Origin: Owenia fusiformis
Lineage: Eukaryota > Annelida > Polychaeta > Sabellida > Oweniidae
Reading direction: 5' to 3'
Assembly: GCA_903813345.2 (NCBI GenBank)
Contig: CAIIXF020000001.1
Coordinates: 17,753,915-17,817,914 of the forward strand
DNA length: 64,000 nt
The notes beneath the pieces were generated by a model. That model saw only the letters and a list, made by a program, of their open reading frames with translations, ran no database searches and had not been told where the DNA came from. The stretch's first letter is position 1, and the number at the start of each line of letters is the position of its first letter. A program made the position numbers and the translations under genes. This document shows positions 12,550 to 27,500 of the stretch, in pieces.

Positions 12550-15500
12550 CTGCAACACATGAAATATAAAGTTTATGATAGATATTGGTAAGTTTTTATA
12601 TTGGATTATCTTATAACATATTTTACGCTTAATATCATAATATGTTTCCAATCTCAAATGTTATGATTATTTTCTGTCAAATACTATAAGTTATTGAATG
12701 ATTTGAAGTGCAATACAGGATATATTCTGGTCGAGAAATTCCGTATTGGAACGAGACGAAGTCGAGTGCCAATACAGAATATAGAGACAGAATATATCCT
12801 GTACTGCACTTAAACTCATTCAATAACGTTTTTATCGTATGATCCTCTGTATTGCTACTGAGATCGTCCCCTCCGTACCAATATTTTCTGTATTGCGACG
12901 GAGATGATCAACGGGAACAATCTCAGTAGCAATACAGATTGGTACAGCACAAGAACTGACCAATCAGAGGGCTTCGTTTTACAGATCATACGATAAAATG
13001 CTATACATTTCCATAGATGGTTAGGGATGTCATGGTTTCCTGATGTTTACAGTTCCTACCTCATGGGAAAACCCCAATGTACTAAAAATTAAAGGTTTTG
13101 GTCCATGATCAGGCATAATAATATTTGCATATAGTTTTCATACTTTCCAAATCTTATGGAAAATAAATTCATTAAAGAATGTGATAACTGAGATTTACAG
13201 AAAAAACTGTATGAAATATGTATCAAACATTATGTCAAAAAACTTTTAGCACGAATTGTGCATTTTCTCTAGCAATGAGACTGAACCAGGTCCAATAGGA
13301 ACAGTCTATGAACATTTTGGGCACCCTGTGTTAATGGGATAACAGGCAAGGGAAACAATGTATGCAAGATACTGACGACTGCTATGCCTTCAATCTAAAC
13401 TTTAGATTCTAAAGGTAACGATTGAAATACTTTGATAGCATAAACTTCCTTAATATGTTCTTCTCAATTTTAATTACAAAACAATAAGTGATCCTTTTCT
13501 TGAATTTAGATGAGGAATGAGCCAACTAAAATGAATTATCCATTCAAGTGGTTATGTCCCATCCCATCACAAATGTCCCGTCCCAAAATGCCTCGGGTAA
13601 CATCCTGTCACTTCCCAATGTTTCCTTGCTAGCCCTATCAATAACATGAAATAACTTGATACAAAACCAGAGATTCAGATGAATGTTACATACTATTCTC
13701 TGTTGTAGATCCCTCTCCTGTTGTTGTCTCAGCTCCTCCTGCCTCCTGTCTTCTAACTCTTGCCTCTTCATCTCAGCCTCCTTCTTCCTCTCCTCTGCCA
13801 ACTGTTTCAACTCTTCATTCTTCCTCTTCTCCTGCATGTTCAATAAATAAGATTAATCATGGTTCACAAACTCACTAGCGAAAGGATTGGTGAAGAATTT
13901 AGATACAAAATAGATTTGGAAGTCTTAATTTAAAGGAATTTTTTATCGTTTATCATCCCAAAATGTTTTCAATTTGGAATAATCTGTAACTTGCTCTACC
14001 AATAGTTACAGTGTTTTGAACAAACCTTATTTTGAAAATATCAAGACCAGGTATGGGATATTATTGGATTGTTTAACCATGGATGTATTGTAACCATAAA
14101 TACAACAATTTTATTAAAACAGTACATGTATGTAGAGTCAAGGTGATAATAAAATATCAATCCGACTTTCTGAAAATCCAAGGATTTAAGGACCTAAAAA
14201 AGTATTTCGAACGAGAAAGTCTTTAACTTATTTTTAACATGTCTAAAAACCTGATCCTCTTTTAGAAGAAATAGTTTGATTAAGCATCAGAATTACTACA
14301 ACTGACCCTTTACAATGATGAATGGAATTAATAGCCTACAAACCTCATCTTCTTTTTCTTTCTTCTTTCTCTTTTCCTCTTCATACTCTGCCTGGATACG
14401 TTTCTGTTGTTCATCCAGCCTCTTCTGCTCTTTCTCCTCCTCAATTCGTTGCTTCTCCTTCTCTTCAGCCTCACGTGCCTTCTTCTCATCAATCTGACGC
14501 TGCAACTCAGCTTTGTACTTTTCAGTTGCACTCTGATTGCTCTACAGTATAGAATCACCCATGATGAACACAAAAACAGTTTTGTACTTATCATATTAAT
14601 AGAAATAGTAATAATATTAAAGAATAAACTTTATACAGTGATATTCTGATATCTACTTTAGTAATAAATAGAGTATTGAAGATCAATAGTTGAGACACAT
14701 AGCATGACTAATTACTGGTCGGTGCTGTTTTTTATGAATCACTTACAGTTGCTTGTTCCCCAAAGAAGCCATTAGAGCCAGTGCCTGCCTGGTATGTGTC
14801 TTCTTTTATTGCTCTAGGGGAGGAATTAAATGTTGGTTGATATGCTGGTTTTTCTTGATATGCTGATGCTGCAGCTTCTATGCCAACCTTACGTGGTGAA
14901 ACAAGATTCTCTTCATTTACGAGATGCATTTTTCGTAAATCAGCTAAAATAAAAATAAAAATCAATCATATATATATATTACATACATATTAAATATACT
15001 GTACATAGTACTACTGAAATATAAAACATGCTTGTGGTGCAGTTTAATTATGAATTTAATAACAACACAAACTTAATGATTAGATGAAATACTACATACA
15101 GTATTCCAAGTTCTTGGTATATGACAAAAGGTTTATATAGTATATCTAGGCAGCAGGATGGATATTTTCTATAAAAGTTCCGGGAAATACAGGCTGTGTC
15201 CATTATTGTCCTGTGCTCCACATATAAAAAATTATTCTTATACAAAATTTTTTAATTCTATGTTTTTCAAAGTTTTAAAATCATCTAAATATGTATTTTT
15301 AACTATTTTCAAAAAAGTTGTTAAAAAAATGAAATTTTCAAATTAATGTTACAAAAATCCATTTCTGAAAATCTTGGTACTTTAGAAGGTAGAATGTACC
15401 TAGATTCCTAGAACCTCATTAGGAATGGAATACATCTGTAATGTATGGCTGGTTTGGATCCAGAATTTATCAGTTGTACGTAGTTGTACACAAATTGTCC

Positions 15501-18500
15501 TCAGAAAACATGTATCCAAAACCTCCCAGTACATAACCCTTATATATGCTAATCTGATAAGGGTTTGTTACATGAAATGACCCTAGTATTTCAAGGTAGC
15601 ACCTACCTATGTTATTGCCTGCTATATCCTTCATGGGAGCCCCAGCTCCCCCACGTCCAAATGGATTATAGTCTTCAATCTCTTTCTCCAACTTTCTGTC
15701 ATATCTGGATGTGCAAAGATATAGTAACATAGACTAATCGGAAAATTTAAGGAAAACATTTGTGCAAATACATGTACATTACTTTCAGAAACATTTATAC
15801 AGAGGACATTGATATGATATTGTTATATAAACTGCATGGACCCTACTGTTAAACAGTGAAACATAAATTACCAAAAGTTATATACTAAATGCTCCGAAAG
15901 AATACCATGTAGTAAAGAGATTACCTCGCTTTGTCTTCTTTTTCCCTTTGTTTTCTTTGTTCTTTCTCTTGAACCTGTCTGGCCAGTTCTTCTTGATAAC
16001 TCATTTTTTCATTCCTTGACTTTGACCGTCTATCATCATCAGATGGAAATGCAAAACCAACGTTACTAGTTCCCCCTGGTGGAGCTTTTCTAGATGTCCT
16101 AAACATGAGAAATTTAAATATTCGTGGTTTACAAAGCACTTATATAAGGAGGGTTAAGGACTTAATTAGAGAAGTTACTATTGCATCCCCAAAAATTTAG
16201 TTGTGTTGATTTCAACATTCATCATCTGATAGCAATTTGCTATATATTCAGGTTCAAGATTATCAGGTATCAGGATAGAAAAGTAGACCAAATAGTGCCG
16301 CAATATGCAACATGGAGTTGTCGCTCTGTTAATTTCAAGTAAATGAAACAGTTGAGATGACCCTTAACATTATAGCAATGGATTTTTGTGACTCACCTAT
16401 CATCTTGCAGATTCAACCTCGGAATATCTGCTGGACCAGTCCTGCCTGCAAATGCAGCACCTTCTGGGAAGAGAAAAGAAAAATTAGGTCAATTGTAATA
16501 AAGAAACAAGGCATAAAAGGTAAAATGTTGCCATGTTACCAAAAACCAAACTTCAAACACTCTCCACAAAAAAGTTGTGGCAGTGGTATAAAAACTGTTG
16601 AATGCAATTCAATTAAGTGTAAAGAAAGAATGAAGGTTCAAACTTGAAGTTGTTTTTGGATCAAAGGGGTCTTACCTGCCGTAGTTGTTGGATCTAAAGG
16701 GTCCTTCAAGCCATAGTAATAGTAAGCCTCATCTAAGGGAGAATTATAGGCTCCCAAAGATGGTTGGCCTCCAGCATTTAAATAACTACAAGATATAGAA
16801 TTAGGTTATTCTAAATGTTGCTCATACTTTACTACTGTATAATCAGCTAAACCAATATATGATGCGAGACTCGACATTCACCAGGAAGTTAGAAAAAATT
16901 TACCACCCATGAAGCAAATTAATTTTTTACTGCTTTATAAATGGTGAATGACAGTCAAATTGAGTTCTATAAGTATGAGAATAGCATGGCGTCTTGATAT
17001 TTCAAGGTAACTCATTTGAATAGTGATGGCGGTGATTGAAATTACGAAATTTTAGTTCTTCAAAGAAATCTACAAATATTTCGTTGCATCGTTTTTTCAA
17101 TCACCGCCATCACTTTTCAAACTACATTACCTTGAAATATCAAGACGCCATGCTATTCTCATACTTATAAAACTTAATTTGGCTGTTATTCACCATTTAT
17201 TAAGTAGTAAAAAATTAATTTGCTCCATGGGTGACAAATTATTTCAAGTTTCCTGGTGAATGTTGAGTCTTACATCAAACGAATGTAATTTTAGTTGATC
17301 TGTCTGCATGGGGCGGTAATGACTATCACAGTTTTATGTTTCTTCATCAAGTGAAAAAATAATAATTTTAAGTGATGGACTAACAATATACATGTACATA
17401 TACTAATTGCTACTGATGTATCATGGGCAAAACAGTAGAATGAAGACTCATGACTCACCCATTTTTATTCAGCAAACTTGTATTCTTTGGAGTTCCATCA
17501 CTATATTTGTCATAAATGCCATCCCAGCCTCTTTCCAGTATTCCTCCACCCTGGGGCCTAACAGGGGGCTGGGGATCAGACCTACCTCTATCATTGTATG
17601 TGTCACGTCTAGGACTGCAATGTATACAAACATCAACAATATTCCATAATAATATGTTCTAATTATTCTACTGATATATGATATTTAAGGACAGGGTGCA
17701 TGTTGGGAAAGTTTCTGCATTCCTCAATTGAGTCACATGTTATTTTTCAAACAAGAATAACTCCTTCTCCACATTGTCTACATCTTCCAGGTTTGCACAA
17801 AGAGTGCACCTATGTGCCTAGAAAAGCCTTGTGAGAAGATTTGTTTTGTAAAGTGTATAAAAAACGAGAAAATTCAGTGAAAAAAATTTCTGAAAATTTT
17901 CTGAATTTTTTCACTGAATTTTCTTGCTTTTTATACACTTTATCAAAACATCCTTCTCACAATTCTTTTCTAGGCACATAAGTGCACTCTTTGTGCAAAA
18001 CTGGAAGATATAGACAATGTGGGGAAGGAGTGATTCTTGTTTGAAAAATAACATGTGACTCAATTGAGGAGTGCAGAAAATTTCCCATCATGCACCCTGA
18101 CCTTAACATTGTAAAAATAAAACAAATATCGCAATAATCGATTTATATTACTTTAACATGCCTATTCTACAACTGTGAAAAGTAGTTACCTATTGAAATA
18201 GGAGTCTGACTTAGGTGGTATTTTGGCCCCTACTGGCCCTACAGCGCCTGTGGCTGCCACTCTAAGTTCCAAGTCTTTCTCACTAGTACACACAAACAAC
18301 ATATTAGAAAAGATATGTTAGATCAGTACGCATTCTACAAGGTCTACTGTAGTGTTATATACAGGGATTATCCAGATGAAAATGTTTGTATCACCCAAAT
18401 GACCAAAGGCCAAATAAATACACACGTATCACAAGGGATCAACACCCTATGAAAGTGATCTTACCTGTGGCACTGGGTTTATTTACATTACTATGGAATA

Positions 18501-21500
18501 TAACCGATCATCTCAGTAAATATGGTGACCTTACCCTACAGAAATGGCTAGGCCCCATATCTCTTTTGATCACAGATTGTTTTCTATACAAAGTACAATC
18601 AATGCCCTTGAGCCTGGGCACTGTTATGCACCAAACTAGCTATGAAACATGATCTCAATTTCAGTAGGGTAAGGTCACCATTTTTACTGAACTGATTAGA
18701 AGTGATATTCCATTGAAATATAAACAAACCCAGTGCCGCGAATAAGATCACTTGCAAGGGTGTAAAAGTCTGGATCTAAAACCAGCTGTATAAAACAGAG
18801 GTCTTCAAAACCAACTTTAGGTTCCATGAATCCTTTTTTATAATGGAAAACCTTTTTTTAAATTGAACATTTGTGATTTTAATTTTCTAGTGTGGTTTTT
18901 TGATGGTCATGACTGGGATAACTATTTCAGTTCAAGATCCTAGAAATAATGAGACAGATACAGACATTAACAATCTCACTCCCCAAATAGTATTCAGCAT
19001 CAGTATTCTTATATGTTATCAACCTTTACCTCTGATTTAATGTGATGAGTTAACTTTGAAATCAAACTACAGAAGCATGAAACAAGGCACAGACGTGAAC
19101 AATATCGTACCTAAAACACAGCATTGTGGTCTTGTTGACCAAGAAAGCAAGTTAATCAGCTCTAGGACGGAAAATCCAAAATGGCCACCTTAAAATTTAC
19201 CCAGAATGCCCAAAAACTAATCAGTTCTTGACGTTGATATGTAGAAACATCCCTGAAAATTTCAGATGAATCCCTCAAATGGTTTGGCTGAAAACCTGTA
19301 GACAAGTCTTGAAAGTGAAGATTTTAGGACAGAAAATCCAAAATGGCCACCTTAAAATTTACCCAGAATGCCCAAAAACTAATCAGTTCTTGACGTTGAT
19401 ATGTAGAAACATCCCTGAAAATTTCAGATGAATCCCTCAAATGGTTTGGCTGAAAACCTGTAGACAAGTCTTGAAAGTGAAGATTTTAGGACAGAAAATC
19501 CAAAATGGCCACCTTAAAATTTAACCAGAATGCCCATAAACGAATCAGTTCTTGACGTTGATATGTAGAAACATCCCTGAAAATTTCAGATGAATCCCTC
19601 AAAAGGTTTGGCTGGAAACCTGTAGACAAGTCTTGAAAGTGAAGATTTTAGGACGGAAAATCCAAAATGGCCACCTTAAGATTTACCAAGAATGCCCAAA
19701 AACTAATCAGTTCTTGACGTTGATATGTAGAAACATCCCTGAAAATTTCAGATGAATCCCTCAAATTGTTTGGCTGGAGACCTGTAGACAAGCTGAAAAG
19801 TGAGACTCTGCCGCCGCCCGCCCGCCCACCCGTCAAGCTGACTACAATATCGTACCTTTTATTAGGTACAATAAAAATGTCATCTACCTCAAACCTCAGT
19901 GTATTGGATACATTTAATTTCTTTTATGGCCTATGCATCGAACATAACTAACCTTTATATCAAATAGTGCATTAATTACAGAAAGTGCTATGTAAGTAGA
20001 GTCTTAAGTAGACAGTGGTCGTTAGATATCATCCACAAAGCTCATAAAATACACTTTAAAGAGATCCAGTTGTCTAGATTTATCTTGAAGATAATCATTA
20101 AATGTGTTGTTGTTCAAAAAGAGAAGAAAATAAAATTAATAAGAAAAAAAGAATGTCACTGCTGGCAATCAAACCTCTGGCCTAAATAAGCAGTGTGTGG
20201 TTAATATGTACTTGAGCCTTTCATGTCAAGCCTTTCATGTACTTGAGCCTTTCATGTCAAGCCTTTCATGTACTTGAGCCTTTCATGTACTTGAGCCTTT
20301 CATGTACTTGAGCCTTTCATGTCAAGCCTTTCATGTACTTGAGCCTTTCATATCAAGCCTTTCATGTACTTGAGTCTTTCCTGTACTTGAGCCTTTCATG
20401 TACTTGAGTCTTTCATGTACAGTACTTGAGCCTTTCATGTACTTGAGCCTTTCATGTACTTGAGTCTTTCATGTACTTGAGCCTTTCATGTACTTGAGTC
20501 TTTCATGTACTTGAGCCTTTCATGTACTAGAGCCTTTCAGTGACTATCATAAACTAAGATTATATAAATAGCTTGAAAAAAGTCAAATAAGTACACTTCT
20601 TTTATTTGAAAATGATCAGTTATACTACTAATGATATTGAAATGCATATTTTTGCAAATTTTTTCATCTCAATTTATAAATAATGATGCTTTTTTTAGCA
20701 TTGAGTTTCCTGGTGTCTTAATGTCTGTGAACAATGATAAAATTGATACCATAAATGATTTAGTTTAAGCCTCGAGAGTTTTTAACACAAAAGTATTAGT
20801 GGGGCTGCTTTAAATGTGCTTTTAGCTGACTCACTGGATCTCTTTAAATATTACCCCATGACATTATATTTCTGTTCTAATAAAGCTAAAAGCTTTAGAT
20901 TGATGTTAACAGTTAAAGTGCATAGTTTTAGTTCAAACTGAACTCTTACAAACTCTCAACTGAAATTAGTTTTAGGGGATTTAAATATCATAGGTAAGAA
21001 ATTTGATCTTTCTGATATGGAATTTTTTGGAGGTTAGATGAAGAACATTTGTTGTGATGTGATGTTAACTGACCTCCTTTTTGATTGCTGCTGTTCAGCT
21101 ATCTGCTGTTCAAGATCCCTCCTATATTCTTGCTTCCTCCTCTGTTTAGCACTGTCCCTATCCTCACCCCCTAGAGAAGAAGAGTTAAGTGGCATATTAT
21201 AATAAATCTACACATATTTTACAATGCAAGCTAGTATAGATATTATTTAAAAAACAGCAATGTATTTTTACTATCCAGAATTCAAAATCAAACAGCCATG
21301 ACTGGCATTTTTACATTAATGAAGTACAGGGTGTCAAATAAGGCTGTTCTCCCCCCTTAACTTTTTTATCTTTAAATTTATCATACTTTCCCATATATCA
21401 TTTTGAAGCTCATGGAAAATGCTGATCACTCTCAAAAAATCAATCATAAACTCCTCCTAATAAAACTGCTACAATGTTTCTTGTAAGGTTGTAGTTGACC

Positions 21501-24500
21501 TTTGATTACGTCAAAACAAGTAAAATTACCAGGTATAGTGAATGAAAAGTGAAAAGTTGATACTGCAGTGACAATGCCAACATTGGGTGATTTCGATGTT
21601 TCTCAATATCATTACAGAGTAAAATGTGATACATTCAGGAGACCCTTTGAAGCAGGGACATCTTTCATCAGAAAATAGTTGATAACACCTAAAATTAAAC
21701 GTTCTGAATGATTTATACAGGATCATATCCTCATAGAATTGAGGCCCTCTAGGCTGCTGGGGGAGACATACAGACTATTAAAAAAGTGAAATATGGACAT
21801 CACTAAAAATACTCTAAAAAATTGGGAATTTAACCAATCACTCTGAAATTTGGTGTGTGATCAGCAAATTAAATTTCCTTTGGGATGATATATCCCAACC
21901 CTATTTTATCTCTGAATTAAAAAAGTTAAGGGGGGAGAACAGACTTATTGGACGCCCTGCATATAGCAAAAAATCGTAAAATAACACACAAAAAATGGCC
22001 ACCATTTTCAAAATAGTTGCTCACTATAGCCAAATTGTCATAAGAAAGTGTAGTATGCTTCTAAGTGGGCATGACAGAGAATGATATGAGCCAAAAATGT
22101 TCCAAAATTGAAACAATTTTTGTTTAGCTTGTTTTACTATAGATTTCATTCTCTCTAAAGAAATACAAAGTGCAAAATGTGAGAAACGATCTTTTTTATA
22201 TACACAAAAAAGATATGAGAATTTTGTCTTTATAGCTGATCAAAGGAAGTTATAGAAAATTTCAGAAAAGGCATATCAAAATTCAACAAAATTAAAATAA
22301 TTTAAATTAATAAAAGGGAGACATCCACCTTTCCAGATTAAACATAAATAAAAATCAAGAAATGTTCATGAAGTTAGAAATTCTTTGTTTTCCATATCTT
22401 GAGATCAGAAGCTGAAGTTTCTATCCAACTCAAGTCTTGGCTCAGACCTCATTGTGTGCCAAACTCTGTCTAAAACTGGCTTGGGACAAACAAATTATCA
22501 GTTATAGAACTTCTAAACATGTGTTTTATCATGCTTCCCTGATTGGATCCAATGTTTTATGAAGTGGGCCACTAGTTGTGCTATTATAGACATGTCTGTA
22601 TAGACAGAAGATAATATTTATATAAGTCACGCCTAACCATCGACAAGGTACAGTGACAAAATATACCGGAGTAAACTTTAGATGTATGATGTCACTATTT
22701 AACCGATTTGAAGCAAAGACAATGATGTAGGTTTGATGTAGGCTTTAAAAAAATAATCTGAGGAATGCATTAAGGATTTCATGTTTGATTTTTTGTGTAT
22801 TCGTTAAGGAAGACATTTAACTTTCTAATAACGTTAAACGATTTTCGAACAGTGCTCGATTTTTTTTCGTAGTCAATCTACCCGTATAATTGGTTGGTTG
22901 GAAAATGTGTGTTTTTACACATTTCCTTTGATCATTTCCTCCCCTGTCACCTAAGAGTGTGAAAGATTTTTCAGGGGAAAATATGATCAAAGGAAATGTG
23001 AAAAACCAAACATTTTCCAAGCGATCAATTTTCTTGGGTAGATTGACTACGATAAAAATCGAGCACTGTTCGAAAATCTTTTAATCTTATTAGAAAGTTA
23101 AATGTCTTCCTAAACGAATACACACGAAATTAAACATGAAATCTTTCAAGTATTCCCAAGATTAATTTTTTAAAACCTACATCACACCTGCATCATTTCC
23201 TTTGCTTCAAATTGGTTAAATAGTGACATCGTACATCGAAAGTTTACTACAGTGTATTTTGTCACTGTACCTTGTCGATGGTTAGGTGTGTAAGTGTAAT
23301 ATGAACCAAACTGTATGCATGTAATCAGATATACAACAAAATTGTTAGTTCTCTAGGATAAAAAGAAACAGGTATTCCTGTGTGATGAAAAGTACATTAC
23401 AAAACATGTATGTTTGATACACTAAATTACAATTATATCACATACATGTACTTACAAAAACATATTTCATTAAGCATATTAAGTCAAGCATAGTGCAGCA
23501 GAGTAAAATCAAGAGGTTACAAGACATTTTGTTCACCATTTTATTGTAGGAACATTTCTTGAATATATCGTGAATCAATGTGATTTTGTAAAATTCAATT
23601 GCTCCTCAGAACTATCGAAAAATCTGGAAAGACAATTGAATTTCATGATATTTCAAAGAAAAATGTGCTAGTAATAGGAAAACAAATAATCTAATATCTC
23701 CAAAAAGTGTTAGAAAGCAAGAAAATCGATAACAGCAATTACCAACTATTCCTGTAGCATTCCCTTTGTAATCAGTGAAAATGCAAACAATTAGAATTAT
23801 GCAGATTTAGTCAAAGCATTCAAAACAGAAATATTCGTAAGAAAAGCATTTAATGGCAATACACCCACATTATTTGAAAGAATTACAAAGCAGCACTATA
23901 ACTCATTGTATTAAAATAGCATGCATCATGGCCATGCAAAGGGCAAATGAGTTACGTCAAGTTAGGTACAGTCTAGGTGATAACAAACCATTCATTCCAC
24001 TTTATTAACTATATATCATGAGTTGCATTTAGTAAGCTGAATATACATCATTAAATCAATCTATAATTAGTAATGTCATTCAATAAGCCTACTATACCTA
24101 TAGGTAATGTAGCAGCCACATTTCCAGTTGAGTTTGCTCTCCCTCGGTCATCATAGTCACGACGGCTTCCTCTATCCGACAGCCCTCCTCGATTTCTATT
24201 GGCATCCTAACAGAAAACAAACCAGATATAAGAAGTTATATATGATGGTGAAATGTATGTGATGAATTGATCATTTTCAAGTGTATTTCTCAGAATGAAT
24301 CCTTTAAAAATCAAAGTGAGACAAGAACACAAATGTGTACAAAATGTCCCCACCAAGTGGTGATCCCGTGAAATGGTTATCCTGAAAATGAGTAGACAAG
24401 ACTTTACCAACACAATTTGAGGACGGAAAATGCAAAGTGGCCACCTTGAAATTGATCCGTCACACAGTTAACCAGAAAACATGTAAACAAGACTTTACAG

Positions 24501-27500
24501 ACAAGATTTCAGGATGGAAAATCCAAAATGGCTGCCTTGACATTTACCAAGAATGTCAAAAAACTAATCTGTTTGTAGATTTTCATACTAAGAATCATCC
24601 CCGAAAATATGAAATTGATCTACCAAACGGTTCACCTGAAAACGGGTAGACAAGACTTTACAGACAAGAGTTTAGGACAGAAAATCCAAAATGGCTGCCT
24701 TAACATTTACGCAGAATGCAAAAAAAAGTAATCAGATGTAGATTTTCATACAAAGAATCATCCCTGAAAATTTGAAATTGATCTATCAAACCGTTCACCT
24801 AAAAACGCGTAGACAAGACTTCACAGGCAAGATTTTAAGACGGAAAATCCAAAATGGCTGCCTTGACATTTACCAAGAATGCAAAAAAACTAATCAGTTC
24901 TAGATTTTCATACTAAGAATCATTCCTGAAAATTTGAAATTGATCTACCAAACAGTTCACCTGAAAACGAGTAGACAAGACTTTACAGAGAAGATTTTAG
25001 GATGGAAAATCCAAAATGGCTGCCTTGACATTTACCCAGAATGCCAAAAAACTAATGAGATCTAGATTTTTATACTAAGAATCATCCCTGAAAATTTGAA
25101 ATTGATCCACCAAACGGTTCACCTGAAAACGCGCAGACAAGACTTCACAGACAAGATTTTAGGACCGAAAAATCCAAAATGGCCGACAATAAAAAAGTCC
25201 TTATGAGTTTTTGCTGATTTCTTTTTACAAAATTATCACATATAACTACTGTTAACAATAAAGTAGGCTTTTACAGCAAAGTACATCTGGAATTATTTAT
25301 AAAGCTACTAAATAGTTAAAGTATGAAAACTCAAAAACACCATTCAATATGATACAAAGTATTATCGCGCGCTAACTTTTCTTAAGACATTCAAAATGGC
25401 TGACATGACTGAGCTAGCAGGTCCAAAACCTAATCAGATCTAGAATGAAGTGAGCTGAACAAGATTTTAAAGTTTTAAAAGCAACTGTGAAGCAGTTTTT
25501 CTTAAAGTTTGCAGACAAGGATTTTAGCATTTGACTTCAAAATGGCCGACAGGAAGTAGGTTTCGAGTTAAATTTTTTTCATCCACATCTATAGGCACTC
25601 ATAAGTTATTCCTGAAAATTAGAAGGTGATAACTGTAGCGGTTTTGGAGAAAACTGCCGGACGTACGGATGGACAGACAGACAACCAGACAGACGGACGG
25701 ACGCGCCTAGGACGACAATATGGCCCCACACTATGTGGTGGGGACAGTGATACCTGTAGCGGTTTTGGAGAAAACTGCCGGACGTACGGACGGACAGACA
25801 GACAACCAGACGGACGGACGCACCTAGGACGACAATATGGCCCCACACTATGTGGTGGGGACATAAAAACATTCACTGTCATTTAAAGAGAGTAAATATT
25901 AACTGTTATTTAAAGTGTAGTTAACTTTATTATCATTTTCAAACTAGAAAACAGCAACTCCCAAAAGTGGAAAATCCCAATGAAGAAAATATTGTTTTTT
26001 TATTTTCTATCAAGACAAAAAACAAACTGAACAAAGTAAAATAAGTAATATAATAAAAGTGGTTCTAAAAAGTACTTTTTCAATACTTATGACATACTCA
26101 TATAAAAAGTAAAATAAAGTGACGTGTGAGGCATCCAGAATTGCATCTAATACCATATCACCTCCAACACATTCTATTTAACACACATTAACAATGATAC
26201 TCATGTTTACTGTTTGAATGCACACATCTAGAGACAATGTGATCTCACCTTCCCAAGGCCTATGTTAGTTGTAGCAAGTGGGTCAGATAAGCCTGATATG
26301 TTAGTAGATATGTTTAGGTCATATTTAGCCAAGGTGGTAGACTGGGGCGGAGGTGGGGAATAAGGTTTGTCATACTTGAGTTTAAGATTGGTGAGCTAGA
26401 GTGAAGAGTGACTGAGGGTTAACATACATTTACACAGATATTATGGGTTAGTTATACGCAGAAAATTAAAATTTAGATTTCCTTTTAACTTAAACTTAAA
26501 TTGTACCATACATGTACTGTATCATCCTACAAGTATCCGAGCATTATTGATTATCACTTGATTGCGGGTTTAACAAATAGTTTAAAGCTTAGTTCTATAT
26601 GTTAAAAGAAAATCTAGATTTAGCATGATTATATATACGAGGAGTGTTATTTGAAAGGTAGCTTTAACTACCTTATAATAACTTCAGACAACAGACTTAT
26701 GTTATGTTTTTGAAATTATATTTTACAAGATTCTTTCATTTATAAATCATGATCTTTAACTCTAATGATACCACTCAACTTGACATCTAACTTATTAAAT
26801 CAAATCAACATTTCATCGAGATATAAATGATACTTTACTTCAATTGAGTTTTTTCATGAACAAAAAAGAGACAACAGCAAGAATGGCAATATTTGAAAAC
26901 ACATCTAAATGATATAGGAATTTCTAACACATGAATCAAACTTTGGTGTATTATTGAATGCAAAAGAATTTTGTTCATAATTTGTCTACAAGAATGATAA
27001 CTGCTTCATTAAGTGAAAGTAAAGGTGGCAACTGCTACAGAGAAAGTGTGCCTATTACATATAATATACATGCAGAAAATGTAGTTTTCATACAGATTCA
27101 GCATGTAACTGTGGGTGTGGTTTCTATGTTTTGCAATAAAGGTTTGATAACTGACATATTGTGTAACCAATATTAGAGTATGTGTAACTTATATGCAGTA
27201 TGTATAATTTACATAGATTATGTGAGTGTAACAAACATATGTATGATATGCAGTATGTGTAACCAACATATAGTATTTGTTACGGACATGTAATACAGTA
27301 GTATGTGTATTTTACATGCATCCTGTGTAACTGACATGCATCCTGTGTAACTGACATACATTATGTGTAACTGATATGCAGCCTGTGTAACTGGCATGCA
27401 GTGTGTGTAACTGACATGCAGCCTGTGTAACTGACATGCAGCCTGTGTAACTGACATGCACCCTGTGTAACTGACATGCATTATGTGTAACTGACATGCA

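Noticed and set aside
14100-14290. Possible partial copy of the 10.1-10.8 kb foldback
   Set aside because: Only loose similarity (TTTTATTAAAACA, CAATCCGACTTTCTGAAAAT); too weak to call as an element by eye.
14315-14649. Plus-strand serine/phenylalanine-rich frames
   Set aside because: Antisense shadow of the Glu/Lys-rich CSPP1 coiled-coil exon 24.
20206-20540. Regular short repeats resembling a CRISPR array
   Set aside because: Units are head-to-tail without unique spacers, in a eukaryotic intron; this is a minisatellite.
25606-25886. Several overlapping open frames on both strands
   Set aside because: They translate the duplicated 121-bp end of a TIR element with GGACAGACAGAC runs; no protein features.
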